Shown in pieces: positions 1 through 11,068 of a DNA stretch of 27,451 nt. A program made the position numbers and the translations under genes. Origin of the DNA: Ectocarpus siliculosus (taxonomy: Eukaryota; Sar; Phaeophyceae; Ectocarpales; Ectocarpaceae). Where the stretch lies: contig FN649745.1 of the NCBI GenBank assembly GCA_000310025.1, positions 899,653 through 927,103 of the forward strand. Reading direction: 5' to 3'. Within the stretch, counting starts at the first letter, position 1; every line of letters begins with the position of its first letter. Under the pieces are notes generated by a model, which saw nothing but the letters and a program-made list of their open reading frames with translations, did no database searches and was not told the origin of the DNA.

Positions 1-25
1 CACCACTACCAGCAAAACAACTAAC

Positions 26-213
26 CTCCCCTGAGTCCTCGAACTCCGCGAAGGCCACCGTTCCGAGCGCCAGACACGTCGGCGGGAGGAGGCACCCCCC
101 GCGACGATGGCTGGCTGGGGTCCCGTTGGTCCCGAGAACGAAGTACGGGAACAGCGCCACGAAGAAACACAGCGTCCCGATGGTCGAAGCAGTCTTGGCA
201 CGGCTGAAGAATG
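26..213 (-). CDS. ABCA transporter exon: AFFSRAKTAS block and LLPPTCLALG segment
   Basis: A 188-base exon with acceptor CCACAG/CA and donor GGAG/GTTAGT. It encodes FFSRAKTASTIGTLCFF, a membrane segment, LLPPTCLALGTVAF and FEDSGE, ending in phase 0. The gene continues off the left edge, where the ATP-binding domain is expected. Confidence 0.9.
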
Positions 214-2309
214 CTGTGGGGGGACGGGGGAGCGGGGGTACAATGCACACATGCGGGGGGGTGAACGTTCTAGGCTGTTTGACGTAGGTGCTGTTGCGCT
301 CAACCTCGCGGGTGGCACATGGAGGCCTTGAGAGAAAAACAGGACGGGTGGTTGTGATTGTCTAGGCGCTTCCTCTGCACGATCGAACAAATGGTGGAGC
401 GGGGGGCGGGGCGGGGGGCCTGCTGATACGCATCTTTGTCGAGAGGTGAAGAAGATCAAGGGCAGTGTTCTCATCGTGAGAGAGGCACTTCTGAAGCAGG
501 ACTGTTTTTTCGGGTTAGGTGGTGCAACGTACCGTGTAACGGTGCTCAGTCGTTCACCTTCCATCATGTGGAACCAGTGTTGTGAGGTATCGTAAACGTC
601 CATTCAGAGTGAATTAGTCGACCATGAAGTTTCAGTATCTTCATGAGAGGAGATGGAGAGACAGGGTGGAAATGGGAGGTCGAGTGCATCCCCGTCATCT
701 TTGTCCCCAGCCGGTGGCATTGATTTCAGAATATTGGAGAGCTATTAACCAGAGTTCGATGACTGAGCTCAAGATTTTGGCTGCCTTTTCTTCAAGGTGC
801 ATCTGCCTCACCCGACACGAAGAAGCAGAAGGCCGTGCTCGCCATGAAGAACAGGAAGAAGTACAAGAAAACCAGGCCCCGGTCGCTGTTGTTGTTGTGC
901 GTTTGTTCCATTGGTTGTGTTGTCGTCGTGTCGTACGCACGCACAACAACGCAAGGCGCCGACAGGAAGCACACATTCGGTCAGTTCAGTTAACAAAAGG
1001 GTACTTTGAGGCAGGAAACTTGTATCATGCACGACTCCAATGAATTGTGTTGACAGGTTCAATGACAGAGACACAAGCAGTTCGGGCGGTTTGCGGTGGA
1101 GACCGCCGGCCGGGGAGCAGACCGCCAAACAGGTACTCATTAGGCAACATTTGCTGCCGGCCGCATGGCACAAGGCTGAACAAGGCTGGGTGGCCCGCAC
1201 ACAAAACTGCTACTCTCACACACCATGTGATGACCATCGTTCGCGATAAGGCTACCATATGCTGCGATAGCTTCGAGAAACATTCACGTGTGGGATAAGT
1301 GCCTCATACGTATCAAGCTATATCTAAGATGGTGGTGGATATGTGCCTCTTCTTCGTTTTCGTTTCTCGGAAAAAAACAAGCGACCCCGCAAACATCCAC
1401 CTAAACTCGAAAGTACCTCACCCTAACCAAAATAACCACCACGATGACGACTAATGGCTCTTCCCCTTAGAGCCTGAAAAAAGATCCATAGAACTCGCGC
1501 AAACATTCCTGTTCGCGTGCAACGTGCTGTATGCCCATCGCGTGGCACCGCAACCAACCCATCACCAAATCTCTCCCCCCGTCCCCCCGCGGGAGGAAAG
1601 AAGCAAAGAGAAGAGGGGGAAAGCGAAAAAGCCAACCCCCACCTGAACTCGAACACGCTTCCAGAGCAGAAGACCATGAACAACGACGTGAAGAGGAAGA
1701 GGCACGCGAAGTTGAACGCCCAGGAGGCCGTGTGCGCGGCGTCCGTGAGGCCCATCATCTTCAGCCCTTCCTTGATGCGCAGCTCCTTCTCTTTGACAAG
1801 GACACTGATGACGTTAGACACCGGGTAGAGCACCGCAATCACCACCAGGATTGCGAACATGCTGCCCACCTGAGAAGAACAAGAGTTGATTTCGTGTTTT
1901 TGGTCTTGTACGGAGTTCCATTCAAGTCGTTGGTTTGTTGTTGACCACGTTCCACGTTCGTCTCCAGCCGAAAACGAAAAAAGGGAATGGAGTGAACGGC
2001 GACCTACAGGTTTTTTTCCTCCCAGCAAATCTTCACCTCCCCTCGAACACACGGAGGTGGTATGAAGTGTTCCGCAGCAATATTGTACACAGTTTTTCAC
2101 CTGTGCCCAGAACCCATCGCTCTCGTACTCGGGACTCGGGAACTCTGTGATTCGCGCAACAGGTGGCGGCGCGGTGGCCGTGGATCCTTGCTCCAAGTCC
2201 ATGATCCAGCTGTCAACGAGCTGCTGCAGCATCAGCACAGGTGACTGGTGGTACATCTGATTGGTTGATCCGTTGACGGCCAATGCATCACCCACGAAGG
2301 AGAAATGAG

Positions 2310-2343
<34 letters not shown>

Positions 2344-5300
2344 ACAAAGAGAGAGACGGGCAGAGGGAGAGGGAAGAAGAACGGAGGGCAAGAAGATTCA
2401 GGGCCGGGGCCAGAGACGGAAAGGCCACGCATAAAGCATGTTGCGCGCACGGAGAAGAGGAGTGGTGCTACTTGTTGTTGGCGGAAAAAACGAAGCATGA
2501 ATACGGCGCGAACGGGGCCTACATCGAAGGGCAATAACAATGAGCATACTGCTGATGACCACAGCAATAACACCACAAAAGCTTACCGCGGCCCAGGGAA
2601 CGATGTCGCGCCCCTGGTCATCGCCCGGGCAGTCGGCGGGAGACTTGCAATTGTTCTCAGTCGTGGCTGTGGTCACAGGGATATTGAACATGTAATATGC
2701 GTCCGTTTCGACCCCGCTTTTCGTCATGTTGGCGCGGATCTAAAGTAGATAATAACAACGACAGCAGCAGCAGCAACGGCGAAAGATGTTTCACTGAAAC
2801 GGCAGAGCATTTGTTGGCAGTTTGGGAAAAATCATTGTTCAACCAAGAACAATTATTACATCTCTCGCACGGATACAATCCGAGAGAGCGTAGTTCTGCA
2901 GCCTAGTGCATAGCCTTCGTCATGTGTTTCTACTGGTCATTGCACCGAATATAGCATTACCCCCTCATGGGCAACACACCGAACACACGATTTGGCAGTC
3001 GTCTTGTGTGCCTGTCTCGCTGTACAACTTTGTTTTCGACCACCCAGGGTGTCAGTATTACTTGCACACGAGATTTAGCCGTGAGAAGTGAGTACAATTC
3101 CGATCGTCCACAACTCGCATCCTGTTGGCTTCATATCTGAGTTGTTCGGCTCCAGAGCAGTGAAAGGACCGAATGTTCGCTGATAGCTTTGTGGAATCCT
3201 TATCCTTTGGCGGTTCAACTTTGACAAATTTCCGCCACCAGGAAGGCGACAAGTGACAACCATGAAGACGTTGAAGGCGGACGAAGGTCTTCTAAATGCC
3301 AAAACCGAATACACCACCACCACCATCAGCATCCAGCATTTAACTTAGTATATGCGGAAAGCTAGTCTTCTATATACAGCTGAGCGATCCACAACGCCGT
3401 GTGCACGCTACCCATCACCTTTTGTCATTAAGACAATAGCTCACCGTGTACCCCCAGTCAGGAGTGCCGGAGGTGAAGACGATGCCGGCGGCAAACGCGG
3501 GTTGGTCGTTGGCCGGGTCTTGAGAGTAGCCCGACTCGCCGATGATGTCGAGGAACTCCGATTCCGAGTCGTAGCTGACCCAGTGGCTAGCCGTCTCCGG
3601 GAAAGCGGTGGTGACGTAGTCGAAGAAATCGTCAGCCTCGTCGGCGGCTGCCCCGTCGTCGGCTGGCATCACGGCGAAGGTCAGCGTCTGTTTCAGTGTT
3701 GTACGATTCGAGACAACAAGGGGGAGGGGGGGGGGGGGGGCAAGGACAAGGACGGTGAAGGGGGGGCGTGTGCCGCAATTCGGTTGTTTTTCTTTGTGGA
3801 GACCTGGAGGGGTCATTGGCTTCGGGGGGATCAGCAGAAGAGAATGATCGAAGAATATCGTAACCACAACCATCAAAGAAGAACTCCATTGTCAGCACCG
3901 CCGGTACCAAACCTATATCGCCAACGATAATACCATCAGAACCGTCACCAACAGCCACACCGACGACAACCACGACGACATGCACTTGGATATTTCTCTG
4001 GATAAGAACAAAGTTGTTAGAAAGGTGTTTTGATATTGCCATTGTAGGATACGTAAGACTTGGAAACCTCCCTGGTACAAAACCTTGGGTGACACCGCGC
4101 TAACGTCTGTCTACCACTCAATCTTCTGCAAGCCGAGCGTCCTATTTACCTTTTGCTACCTAAGCTTAAGTGCGCTGTGAATGACACCGTGGATACAGAG
4201 TTGTCTCAAGAACAACTTCCAGGATTTGCTCAACTTTGCCATTTGGGAAGCGCTGGAGAAAAGTTCCATCACACAGAGCACCACTTGACAGTAACACCGT
4301 TATGCTAGGAGTATGTTCCGCCCAGGGGACCATGCATATGGTAAGTGCCCAGCCGAAGACATCACCTCTCACAACCCAGGGCGTGCCACAATCGAAGTAT
4401 TTGCTGCTGTGTCATACGTGTGTAAACACACCGCGCGGCTAGCTTCGAACGCAGCACTCTTCTCCTTGTACAGCTCGAATCTTAAGGAAACCCGAACCAT
4501 CTCCGCCTCGTGACACCTGATACGCACAAATCCGAGTCAAGACAGCCCACTCACCCTCCAGACCCCTGTCTAAAAATAAAACTGCTATGGCAAATGGGCA
4601 GAACGGCACCGCCGTGTGAGGCGAGAGAAAAAGGATCAAGAAACCTAACTGACTGGGTCAAACGACTTGAAAAACAGCCGATGCTCTCCGCTGCAGCACC
4701 CTTCTCAGAAATTGATTGAAACACCCCAACGAACCTCGCAGGTGTCGCTGATCTCGTCCGCGGGGATGGAGAGACTGACCACGCTCTCCAGAAGGCCGAT
4801 GGCGAACTCGATCGTGCTTAGGTAATCCGCCGCGGAGAAGTCCAACTCCGAGGTCCCCGCCCCGCAAGCATCGTCCAGTGTATCCGATCCCATCGTGCTT
4901 ACGTCGAAACCCAGGGCCGGAGCGTGGCAGACCTTGAAGATAAACTGGAGTTTAGACAACAGGAGAGCAAGTGGCCTTAAGAGAAGGCACGGCGCGCAAA
5001 ATTTGCACCGAGAGCGAGCAGGACATGTTCCCGAAAAAAGAAGCTTCCGATTGCCCCCCCCCCTGCGTCCGTGAAGGATATGGTGGAAACGTAAAGAGAG
5101 GCCAAACGTCGGTGGCCCCTCTAGCAGGAGTAAGAATGAACAGGTGTTTGTTCGCGTTGAAAGGCGGGTGTTTCGTAGATGGTTAGCTAACGAAGGATAG
5201 GCAACCAATGACTACTCCCCCCAACTCTAGCTAGCGGGTTGGCTAACCACGCACAGCCGTGGAACTATCCAACCGTCACTTGGAAATAACCCGCGTGATC

Positions 5301-8229
5301 CTTGCGGAACAAACAACGAGAGAAGACAAAACTGCCGACATTCCTGCCCACACACTTCGTACACACCCACCGATCCACCCACAACCTCTGATGCTGACTC
5401 ATCTCGTTGTTGTAAATCCATGAAACTCGAGAGAAAATACGCCACTCGTCTCAATGACCCCCGCCCCCCAATATATACACTCTTGTGGTTATGACACTAT
5501 GGGTCCTACGAGCAGGCTAGCGACGACGAGGGATCTCGTGTTACGGTTCTTGAAGTGCGAAACGGAAAAATGGACGCGAGAGGACAAACGGCAAGCTGCC
5601 CATTTTCGTCTTGCACACACCTTGGCGATGGCGCACGCGTCCGTTGGGGAAGTGTTCGAGCTGGACCCAGAGAGCGCGGAAACTGCGGCGGTGCAGAAGG
5701 CGATCAGGGTGTTCGCGTCGTGCTGCGTCGCCCACATGGCCTGCGGCGGAGCAGGAGACGAACCGAAACCCACAACGGCGGGGAGGGTAACGGTTCGACG
5801 AGTTGTGCAATTTCGAATACAAACACAACAGTCAGTGCGAAGGACAAACCTTGCTAGCGTTTGCCGTCGCTACCCTCATCGCCATGGTTGTTGTTGTTGA
5901 CATCGGCATGGGGTTGCTTAGTCTCGTTTTCGGAACACGGGTCAGCGCGCGCTTGGGACCAACAGGCAAACAAGAAAGTTGACGAACATGTGCAGATTCT
6001 TTGAACTGTGCAGCTTAGGCGGGTATACTGAAATGGAAAGCGTAACAACAAGGTACGCCGGTGTGATCAGGTACACTAAGGTTGTCGCTCTCTTGGTTGC
6101 GAGTATCGAATCTCTTACCACTCCTGTCGTGTCAACGCCAAGCCCGGTCAGGTAGATGCCCGGCGCTGAGTACGCGTCCTCGTCGAGGTGACAGTCACAC
6201 CTGTGTGGCAGTTACAGAACCAAACAATCAAGGAAAACCAAAAGGCGAAACCGATACGAGTCGTATGTACCTAGGATAAATGGTGGGGAATGTGCCACTG
6301 CTTGGCTGTCGCAGCCGCAAAGCGACAGTTATCAACTATAATACCCGTACATTCACGGCGATGCAGCCAGAAAAGTGCACACAACATAGAGTGCAACGGT
6401 TCTTGGGAGTCGGAGAAGTTGCAGTATTATCCTTAGACTGCGCAGAGGTCGCGTATGTGTCACCACCTAGCTAGGGTTACCGGCGTTCATGTACGCAGGC
6501 ATTGCGCATAGAGCGACAGATGTTCGCAGGATACTCCTCGGAATGAAGGGAACAGCTGAAGATCCCTTACCCGTGATTTTTCCGGCGAAAGCGTTTGAAT
6601 ACGAACTTAGCAGCTGACGTTGGGGTGGGGGAGGCATTGCCCACACTTGACTTGGTCAAAATAAATGTGTGATGAAACCACTAGACTGGCCGTTAAATTA
6701 ATGGCACAGCCGATGAACACAACAGGTGCAGGCGCGCGTGCTTGTTAGCGAGGAGCATCCAATCCCTGCCGACTTCAGACGTCACCTCTCGCTACCAGTT
6801 GCACTCATGGCGGGGTGACGGTGGGGGCTGTGGCGACACGCTTGGCAAGATGCCGAACGACGTGAGCCAAAAAAGCGGAATGAAAATACTAAACTTGTAC
6901 TTGTTTCAGTCCTCCGGCAGACTCGTTAAAAAATATGGCACAGTATGTATTGTCCATGCGATTTAGTTTTGCCACCATCTCCCAGGATCACTCTGAGATT
7001 TATGCCGAGTGACTGACGTATCGTAAGAACGCTCTGTTTCAGGCGAATCGTTTGATCAAAGTTTTTTTCTTGTTGTTGGCAGGAAAATCGCGATACATAT
7101 CGTCGAGATCTTGAAAGATTTTGTTTGGTCTTGTTTGGTCGAATGTGAGGTCCGATTTTACGTTCTAGACCGGTCTTGAGCGTATCACGTGGAGGAGCTC
7201 ACGAGGACCCAACTCAGTGTTCATTTCGCTAAGGAGAAATCGGCAAGAAGACGCTTTCCAGGTAACCTCAGAGTTTCGCTTCCGGGGAAGAAATGCATCG
7301 CACCTTAATCATCGATAGAATTCGAAAACCTCAACGGATTGGGACGAATTGGACCTGCACCCAGGACATTATCTTTTTGTGGCGAGGCATGGCCCGTCAA
7401 GGTTTGGTGTGTGCATACTCCACGCATGACCACACGACACACCATCATCCCATCATACAGCAGTACAATCTATATTTGTCTATCTAAACAGGTGATTCTT
7501 TTTCGCTGTTTCGGAGTGGGTGCTGAGAGGGGGAGAGAAGCAAGCGCGGATAGTCGACGGGGGGCACGACCATGTCACTTCAGATTGTATGCTGTAGCGT
7601 TTCGGGGTAACAAGTGCCGTTTCGGGACAATTCCGGGGTATTTTTTCCCAAAAACTCAATTTTCACCGATTTGATTTTGACACCGGATTTCGATGCATCT
7701 CTGTCGTGCGGTTCTTGCCGACTTTGTTTCACGTCTCAACTCTTGAATATTGAGCGAGAAAACGTGGAAGTCACGTTGTGACAAAATTTAACCTGATGGA
7801 CTCTACGGTCGCTCTCTTTCTCTTACTCCCAATCACACAACAGGATGTAGACCTTCCGTTTCCAGCGTTTTACCTTCATGCACATTCATTCCATATCGAC
7901 ACATCCAGCCCCTATCGTACCTACCGGAAGGAATTCCAGAGGTGGGAGCGCGTTTGCCCTCAACACATTATAGAGAGTATTTCCATTCGCGCACGGCTTC
8001 AGACAGAAAAATTCGTATGGCTTCGAGGAAGCGCTGATATTTACCTCATAAACATGTTGTTGTCGAAGCAGAGGACGTTGGGGAAGGTGGAGATGTTCTG
8101 CATGGCACCATATGTGGCAACCGGTGTGTCCGACGTGGGCACCGTCTCTTCAGTGACTTGGGAGACGATGGTATTCTTAATGCTCCCGACGAGAAGCATG
8201 ATCATGGCTGGGCAGAGCAGTTCCAAAGC
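26..8229 (-). CDS. ABCA-family ABC transporter, membrane-domain portion (partial gene, 10 exons placed)
   Basis: This is the first membrane half of an ABC subfamily A transporter, which typically moves lipids or sterols across membranes. I assembled ten exons, in transcription order 8229-8045, 6200-6119, 5740-5621, 4932-4735, 3687-3445, 2739-2587, 2256-2101, 1869-1643, 885-812 and 213-26. All introns are GT-AG and all phases agree, giving 542 codons in the window. Family hallmarks are ELLCPAMIMLLVGSIKN after the missing N-terminus, the long non-cytoplasmic loop, then KEKELRIKEGLKMMGL, FCFFVSAFFSRAKTAS and LLPPTCLALG. The KMMGL and FFSRAKTAS motifs are highly characteristic of ABCA proteins. 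Transmembrane stretches are visible in the exons at 1643-1869, 812-885 and 26-213. The ATP-binding domain (Walker A, signature, Walker B) would lie beyond position 1. The initiating exon is unresolved. The substrate cannot be told from this portion. Confidence 0.9.
812..885 (-). CDS. ABCA transporter exon: transmembrane segment
   Basis: A small 74-base exon with acceptor CAACAG/C and donor GTCGG/GTGAGG. One base completes a Ser codon and one G is left for the next exon. It reads SDRGLVFLYFFLFFMAS and then TAFCFFVS. It joins in frame to AFFSRAKTAS, giving the strongly conserved FCFFVSAFFSRAKTAS block. Confidence 0.9.
1643..1869 (-). CDS. ABCA transporter exon: KMMGL motif and two transmembrane segments
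   Basis: A 227-base exon with acceptor TTCTCAG/GTG and donor TTCAG/GTGGGG. It encodes a membrane segment around MFAILVVIAVLYPVSNVISV, then the cytoplasmic KEKELRIKEGLKMMGL motif and the next membrane segment (FACLFLFTSLFMVFC). It ends in phase 2. This exon identifies the family beyond reasonable doubt. Confidence 0.92.
2101..2256 (-). CDS. ABCA transporter exon before the second transmembrane segment
   Basis: A 52-codon phase-0 exon. Its acceptor CAATCAG is the first AG after a long CT-rich tract on the coding strand (seen as GA repeats at about 2305-2380 on the plus strand). It encodes LMLQQLVDSWIMDLE and ends SPEYESDGFWAQ at donor CACAG/GTGAAA. The LQQLVDSWI and P-PY-DDGF patterns match ABCA proteins just before the membrane segment. 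Confidence 0.8.
2587..2739 (-). CDS. ABCA transporter exon: extracytoplasmic loop
   Basis: A 51-codon phase-0 exon with acceptor CTTTAG/ATC and donor GCCGCG/GTAAGC. It starts IRANMTKSGVETDAYY and ends GRDIVPWAA. It continues the YT-IRxN motif from the previous exon. Confidence 0.75.
3445..3687 (-). CDS. ABCA transporter exon: extracytoplasmic loop
   Basis: An 81-codon phase-0 exon with acceptor GAAACAG/ACG and donor TACACG/GTGAGC. It encodes TLTFAVMPADDG at its start and FAAGIVFTSGTPDWGYT at its end. The phrase 'xxAAGIVF ... YTIRxN' across this exon and the next is typical of ABCA loops, which supports the join. Confidence 0.75.
4735..4932 (-). CDS. ABCA transporter exon: extracytoplasmic loop
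   Basis: A 66-codon phase-0 exon starting VCHAPALGFDV and ending ISDTCE, with donor CGAG/GTTCGT. I chose the acceptor TTCAAG over an upstream CTCCAG because a branch-point-like CTAAAC lies too close to the upstream site. The alternative would add FIFK in frame. Confidence 0.65.
5621..5740 (-). CDS. ABCA transporter exon: extracytoplasmic loop
   Basis: A 120-base, 40-codon phase-0 exon with acceptor CGCCGCAG/GCC and donor CCAAG/GTGTGT. It encodes a stretch starting AMWATQHDANTLIAF and ending CAIAK. The flanking exon phases match. The loop sequence has no motif of its own, so support comes from splice sites, phase and position. Confidence 0.65.
6119..6200 (-). CDS. ABCA transporter exon: extracytoplasmic loop
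   Basis: An 82-base exon with acceptor CCACACAG/G and donor GTG/GTAAGA. Its first base completes an Arg codon, and the exon then encodes CDCHLDEDAYSAPGIYLTG and ends in phase 0. The paired cysteines fit a disulfide-containing non-cytoplasmic loop. Confidence 0.7.
6201..8044 (-). other. Large intron (1844 bases) of the ABCA transporter
   Basis: This is the longest intron in the gene, bounded by GTAAAT and CACAG. The open frames inside it are short and show no domain that I recognise. A small tandem echo (tcttgtttgg twice) lies near 7121-7140. I see no RNA gene or complete mobile element in it. Confidence 0.6.
8045..8229 (-). CDS. ABCA transporter exon: first transmembrane segment
   Basis: The acceptor is a T-rich tract ending in GGCAG just before GCT, and the donor is ATGAG/GTAAAT. 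The exon encodes ALELLCPAMIMLLVGSIKN, the conserved membrane entry of ABCA proteins, and then the start of the extracytoplasmic loop. It ends in phase 2 (AG), completed to an Arg codon by the next exon. It is the most N-terminal exon I can support strongly. The family normally has 15 to 30 further residues upstream, including a basic KN-LL-KRR stretch. Confidence 0.8.
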
Positions 8230-8331
8230 CTGCCAGATGCACAAAAAAAATAGCGACGAAAGATTAGATCGTTTTGTGTATGTACGAGAAAAACGAATTA
8301 AAGAAAAAAAACGAAATCCAAGGCCCCATAC

Positions 8332-8412
8332 TTTTAACAGGAAGTTAAAGTTCCGACAGTTTGAGGTGTTGGGCAGGCAATCGGTCGCTATCCGATCTAG
8401 TGTATTTGACAT
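8332..8412 (-). CDS. Possible initiating exon of the ABCA transporter
   Basis: An ATG at 8412 opens a 27-codon frame ending RNFNFLLK at a candidate donor AAA/GTATGG. This joins in phase 0 to the ALELL exon across a 102-base intron. The ending recalls the NFLLK stretch near ABCA N-termini. The usual following basic residues (KRR and a short linker) are missing, and the intron is short for this gene. The true first exon may lie elsewhere in the spacer or contain a further small exon. Confidence 0.25.
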
Positions 8413-9025
8413 GAAACTCGACAATCTTGACGCTTGATGTCAAAACGTGTATCTTCCCCCCGCTTCCATTGAATTCATGTGATCATACACGTTGAGATGA
8501 CATGCCAACAAACGCGTAGAAGAGCACGGGTGTAAGCTGCGACAAAGACGGAAACAAAGAGCGCTACAGTGCCCTTCGCCAGCACGGACTAATCGATAGC
8601 GGTGATTGGTCTCCGCGTGTGACTCACTCACATATCAGAATTGATTCTCTATACATCACACACAAGTACCGCGTGTCGTGATCCGTGCTGTCAGTTGTCT
8701 GTGCATCAAGCACATCTGACTTGTGCCCTTGCACACATTTGACGCTTAGTGTGAAGAACAACAAGTTCCTTTCCCCTGGCGCCGAACTATTGCCACCACA
8801 ACCCCCCCATGCAAAATCAGGGAACCACCAGCGCGGGAACACATTTTGCATTATTCCGTCCAAAGATCCCAGTCCACCCGTTCTTGTTCCATTGAAAGCG
8901 TGGAAAGGTCGAGATAAGAAGGGAAAAAGAGACACCAAGCAGGCCTAATGAAAAAGCCAAATTCCCAAGTTTCGTTTCCCAAGTTACACCTCTACCATTG
9001 GATCATTTTCCTGTATTATATGAGG

Positions 9026-9089
9026 CCGCGCTGAAACGTGTCAGCGCGGTGACATATCTGAGGGGAGAGGTGACATATCTGAGGGGAGA
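9026..9089. repeat. Hairpin followed by a 21-bp tandem duplication
   Basis: A perfect 9-bp inverted repeat (ccgcgctga / tcagcgcgg) with a 6-base loop spans 9026-9049. It overlaps two exact copies of a 21-base unit (starting ggtgacatatctg) at 9048-9068 and 9069-9089. A 12-base palindrome (gggagatctccc) follows at once. Confidence 0.85.
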
Positions 9090-9286
9090 TCTCCCACCTG
9101 CAATCAATGCGAACACCCGCTTGACTGTCGAAAAATAAAGAAATGAAGTTCGAGTCTGGACTTTTGACTGTATCAACACAGTTCGCAAAACCCATTACCG
9201 GTATCTCTCCACATGATGAGCCGTTGGATCCGCCGCCGGCGCATGGCGGAAGCATTACCTTCGGCTGGGAATGTGTTATTGTATCT

Positions 9287-9501
9287 GTTGAGAAGCACGA
9301 TGACTAGTCAGCACTTTTGTTGAGAAGCACGATGACCACTAGGCCACTAGTCACTGGTCTAGTGGTCATCGTGCTTCTCAACAACAGCTACATAATGTCC
9401 GGGGTTCGAATCTCCCCTCGAGCATATATTTCTTTGCACCCGATATATGGGAAGAAAAAGTAACGTTGACTAGTGGTCTAGTGGTCATCGTGCTTCTCAA
9501 C
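9287..9501. repeat. Cluster of tRNA-like repeat units in inverted and direct orientation (SINE-like)
   Basis: A 24-base unit (ctagtggtcatcgtgcttct plus caac) occurs at 9359-9382 and 9478-9501. It occurs exactly inverted at 9319-9342, and inverted with an internal deletion at 9287-9308. The plus-strand copy at 9359 carries an A-box-like tggtctagtgg (9355-9365) and, 36 bases on, a B-box-like ggttcgaatct (9402-9412). That is the spacing of internal RNA polymerase III promoters in tRNAs and tRNA-derived SINEs. The segment does not fold into a full cloverleaf, so I call it tRNA-derived rather than a tRNA gene. Confidence 0.6.
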
Positions 9502-10641
9502 GGTATCCATATAGTATCGTATGAACACATACAGTACCGCAGACAAATTACAATAAGACGAAAAGGGCAAGACCAACAGAAGCAAGCGTTTGTGATCAGA
9601 GCCCGAAATCGCATCTTCGTGGGATTTTGGAGCGCCCCAAAGCGGAAGTTTTTACTGATTAGCTCCGGCTCCTGTGTTGGGGTGCTAGACAGGGCCCGGA
9701 GATAAGAAACGTCAAAATCGGGTCGAACCTCAATTTCTTTTTCCAGGCAGAAGGACCAGCCGAAGTCGGTCAATTTTGAGGACACAGGCTACCGTCAGAG
9801 ACAGAAGCCGGTGCCGTGCAGTATTCTCCCTCAAAACGGATTTTTATTCCTTTGGGCTGTCTCATTTTGTTGTTCCTGGCGAAGAAAACATCAACACACC
9901 AAGCCTTCATGCAGCACCAAACCGACAGCTCGGGGTGGCGAACACTGTGGGGGTTGTGGCAGACAGCAGCAGTGGGTACCGCAGCCCGCGGCGGCGCTGG
10001 GGCGCGGGGTGCGCCACGAAAATGACCCTCTCCGCCCCTACCAAAAATTTACACGACATGAGCTAGGTAGGTGGGAGCATGGCAGCAGCAGCTACAGCAG
10101 CACGTTTATTAGTGGGCACGCCCCCCTAGCTTCTACTCCTTAGACTATTTCTTTTGTCGTGGGGTATCGCACGTTTCTTCTTATGTTGTGGCTGATTGAG
10201 CTACAGCAGCTAGCTGTGTTTCTTAGCCTTTTTCTCACAACATAAGTTTTCTTCATGCTACATCGATTCCCCGCTTCACTATCGTCGTCCTGTATCAGTC
10301 ATTCGATACAGCAGCCTCGCGCAAAGATAGAGACGCCAAAGACGTGCACAAAAGATACAGAAAGCGGGACGACTACCTCACCAGCTGTAGCTTGGCGCGC
10401 CGCTTGCTTAGGAAGTTCTTGCGCACAAGAGCCCCAAACTGTCGGAGGAAAGAGGCGGCATGATCAGTATCTCCATCCCCGGCGCTTGGCGACACCCGCA
10501 TCCCCAAGGCCATCGACAAGCCGGCACTAGCACACAGGCCAGCGACGGTCTACACTAAACCTGATGACGTGTCCGTGGGTTATCCAGGCCCAGGACGAAG
10601 GGAGCACACGCGCTCGCGGGCGCTTTATGCAAGCCCACACA

Positions 10642-10712
10642 CCTATTTCGAACCCGTGGCGGTATCTTCTGTTCGATAAAGGCTAAACCATTTGACCAGT
10701 CGACCAGTCGTC
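10642..10712 (-). repeat. tRNA-like head on the minus strand
   Basis: Read on the minus strand, this has an A-box-like tggtcaaatgg followed by a B-box-like gggttcgaaat at a tRNA-like distance. It resembles the plus-strand head starting near 10733, giving a back-to-back arrangement. No complete cloverleaf was found. Confidence 0.35.
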
Positions 10713-10732
10713 ACTCACTGACTGAGTGGTCT

Positions 10733-11068
10733 AATGGGGTAGCCTTCATCTGATAACGCCGAACGCCGAACGGCAGTCGGTTCCGTTTCAACGTTGCCGA
10801 ATGCGGAGGAATCAGGGAGGAATGCCCTTTTTTTTTTCTGAATATGACACAACTTTTCCCTTTTCCGGTGCCGCTTCGCTCGGGAACTGGGAAACGAGAA
10901 CCAAAAACAATGGTTCAGTTCTGCAGCTGCAAAATGCTGTCTGGGAAATGCGGGAAATCGTAGACATACAGGTACTTTCTGACGCTATGAATCCATTGCT
11001 AATCTGTCTCAGACTCTTCTCTATGATAGAGATGGTTTCGTTGTGTCATATTAAGAAAAAAAAAAAAA
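10733..11068 (+). repeat. Possible SINE: tRNA-like head and A-rich tail
   Basis: An A-box-like tggtctaatgg begins the stretch and a degenerate ggttccgttt lies about 45 bases downstream. Some 320 bases later the sequence ends in an A-run at 11055-11068. This head-body-tail layout fits a short retroposed element. The B box is poor and no convincing target-site duplication is visible (only cagtcgtc near both ends), so this is tentative. Confidence 0.3.

Noticed and set aside
1423-2391. Single 322-codon minus-strand open frame spanning two ABCA exons
   Set aside because: It reads through a 231-base intron without a stop by chance. The intron has good GT-AG sites, and its translation breaks the family pattern between FWAQ and VGSMF.
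9355-9424. A functional tRNA gene
   Set aside because: A-box-like and B-box-like elements are present, but no 7-bp acceptor stem or anticodon arm could be paired and the T stem has a mismatch.
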